A stretch of DNA of 5,079 bases from Eubacteriales Family XIII. Incertae Sedis bacterium (lineage in GTDB: Bacteria; Bacillota; Clostridia; Peptostreptococcales; Anaerovoracaceae), in NCBI GenBank assembly GCA_031283865.1, contig JAITAX010000091.1:1-5079 (forward strand), read 5' to 3'. The notes under the pieces are model-generated. The model was given only the letters and a program-made list of their open reading frames with translations. It was not told the origin of the DNA and searched no databases. Shown piece by piece: positions 3,972 to 5,079 of the stretch. Numbering within the stretch: the stretch's first letter is position 1; each line of letters starts with the position of its first letter. Made by a program: the position numbers and the translations under genes.

Positions 3972-5079
3972 ATGGCACGGTACGGAATGGTGATCGATTT
4001 GGAGCGATGCACGGGGTGCTACGCCTGCGTGGCTTCGTGCAAACAGTATTTCGGGACGCGCCCCGGCGTCGATTACAATCAGGGACGCATGGTCGAATGG
4101 GGGGAATATCCGAACGCGCACCGCCGATATATCTCGACGATGTGCAATCACTGCGAGGAACCGCCCTGCATGACGAGCTGCGGCTACGGCGCGACCTACA
4201 AGGCGCCCGAGGGTCCGGTGCTGACGCGCCCCGACAAATGCACGGGCTGCGGCGAATGCGTGAAAGCCTGCCCCTACGGGCAGCGCTTCCTGACGACAAA
4301 GGATGAGACCTATTTTCCGGGAAAGCCGATCCCGGCGGAGGAAGCGAGCGCGGTGAGGCTCCGCAAGGCCGAAAAATGCACGCTCTGCCAAGACAGGCTC
4401 GCGCAGGGCCTCGAACCGATCTGCACGGCCCTGTGTCCGGGCGGCTGCCGCATCTTCGGCGATCTGGAGGACGCGGAGAGCGAGATCAACTACTATATCC
4501 GTCTCAACGGCGCAATCAATATCCAAGGCACGTCGCTCTACTACGTGCTGCCCCCGGGGATGGACCCCGGCCTGCTGCCGCCGGGCTATGACGCCGAGAC
4601 GGGCGCGATGACGCCCACGACGGGCGCGGGCGCAAACCCGCGCCGCAATCCCGGCGACGCGGATTACAGACCGCTCATGGACGGGCTGATCAAGGCGCGC
4701 GACTTCATACGGAAGAACGGCGACCGCAAACCGGACGCCGGCGGGACGTATCGCTACTCGCACTGCGTCATGTGCAACCACGGGCCCAAGTGCGGCGTCA
4801 AGGCGGTCGTAAAGGACGGGAAGATCCTGCGGCTCGAACGCCGTGAGGAATACGGAAACGAACTTCTCTGCGCCCTAGGCAATTCATCCCCGCAGGACAT
4901 CTACGCGCCGGACCGCGTGCTCTACCCGCTGCGGCGTGTGAACCCCAAAGGGGAAGCGTCACAGTGGAAGCGCATCGGTTGGGCTGAGGCGCTCGCCGAA
5001 AGCGCGGAAAATCTGACCCGCACGAAAGAAAAATACGGTGCCGATAAGGTATTGTTTATGACGGGGGACCCCAAGGAAC
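3972..5079 (+). CDS. Fused four-cluster ferredoxin subunit and molybdopterin oxidoreductase (3' truncated by window)
   Basis: One frame with no stop, 369 residues visible, running off the window. Residues 1-160 match a DmsB/PhsB/NrfC-type electron-transfer subunit with four [4Fe-4S] Cys sets: C13-C16-C19-C23, C58-C61-C66-C70, C90-C93-C96-C100 and C136-C139-C151-C155. Residues 160-200 resemble that subunit's usual tail. A Gly/Pro/Thr-rich linker (about 197-256) follows, then the start of a molybdopterin oxidoreductase catalytic domain: C265, C268, C274, C300, APDRVLYPLRRV (312-323), and WKRIGWAEAL (332-341) corresponding to the family's ISWDEAL. G/C-ending codons persist through the linker, which argues against a hidden frameshift. 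Expected role: a redox reaction at a molybdenum or tungsten bis-pterin site, wired to the four clusters. No Tat signal or membrane span is visible, so it is likely cytoplasmic. The metal-ligand residue lies beyond the window, and the substrate is unknown. Confidence 0.9.
   Translation, partial: MARYGMVIDLERCTGCYACVASCKQYFGTRPGVDYNQGRMVEWGEYPNAHRRYISTMCNHCEEPPCMTSCGYGATYKAPEGPVLTRPDKCTGCGECVKACPYGQRFLTTKDETYFPGKPIPAEEASAVRLRKAEKCTLCQDRLAQGLEPICTALCPGGCRIFGDLEDAESEINYYIRLNGAINIQGTSLYYVLPPGMDPGLLPPGYDAETGAMTPTTGAGANPRRNPGDADYRPLMDGLIKARDFIRKNGDRKPDAGGTYRYSHCVMCNHGPKCGVKAVVKDGKILRLERREEYGNELLCALGNSSPQDIYAPDRVLYPLRRVNPKGEASQWKRIGWAEALAESAENLTRTKEKYGADKVLFMTGDPKE

Noticed and set aside
3228..4781. 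Very long (517-residue) open frame on the minus strand across the ATPase and molybdoenzyme genes
   Set aside because: It lies antisense to two genes with complete motif sets, its product is Arg/Ala/His-rich low-complexity sequence, and it is explained by G/C-ending codons in the + frame removing minus-strand stops.
1..5079. Mobile elements, CRISPR arrays, tRNA or rRNA genes
   Set aside because: No transposase or integrase motifs, terminal repeats, regularly spaced repeats or tRNA-like cloverleaf were seen on either strand by eye.

Overview
The window is a moderately to highly GC-rich bacterial segment (roughly 60% by eye, not counted) with strong G/C preference at third codon positions. Signals are of ordinary bacterial type: a housekeeping-sigma promoter, Shine-Dalgarno sites, an intrinsic terminator, and tightly packed or overlapping genes. 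The lipoprotein with a Ser/Glu/Asp/Ala-rich linker, together with cystine-type transport and anaerobic molybdenum/iron-sulfur enzymology, suggests an anaerobic fermenter or respirer, for example a high-GC Firmicute, coriobacterium or synergistete. The sequence alone does not fix the phylum.

Layout, all genes on the + strand. Positions 1-121 are the 3' end of an unrecognised gene, closed by a strong hairpin terminator (150-179). Positions 180-387 are a regulatory gap. It holds a near-consensus promoter (TTGACA, 17 bp, TAATAT) with an upstream A-tract, an AT-rich inverted repeat over the predicted transcription start, and a good ribosome binding site. A compact operon follows: an amino-acid-binding lipoprotein (388-1293), a Cys/Met-metabolism PLP enzyme resembling cystathionine gamma-lyase/synthase (1308-2477), an ABC permease (2474-3205) and its ATPase (3177-3932). 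Gaps are 14 bp, an ATGA overlap and a 29-bp overlap, which implies translational coupling. After a 39-bp gap with a small GC hairpin, a frame opens at 3972 and runs off the window with no stop.

The four operon genes make sense together as uptake of a sulfur amino acid (cystine or a relative) followed by intracellular C-S bond chemistry. This would yield sulfide or persulfide, pyruvate and ammonia, or a transsulfuration product.

The most notable object is the last frame. Its first ~200 residues are a complete four-cluster [4Fe-4S] electron-transfer subunit of the DmsB/PhsB/NrfC type. In the same reading frame, after a ~60-residue linker, comes the N-terminus of a molybdopterin oxidoreductase catalytic subunit. 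These are normally two proteins. The fusion has no visible Tat signal, an atypical Cys spacing at the catalytic-domain Fe-S site, and Leu where a Lys/Arg is normally found after the fourth Cys. Whether it works with the sulfur amino acid operon is a hypothesis based on position only.
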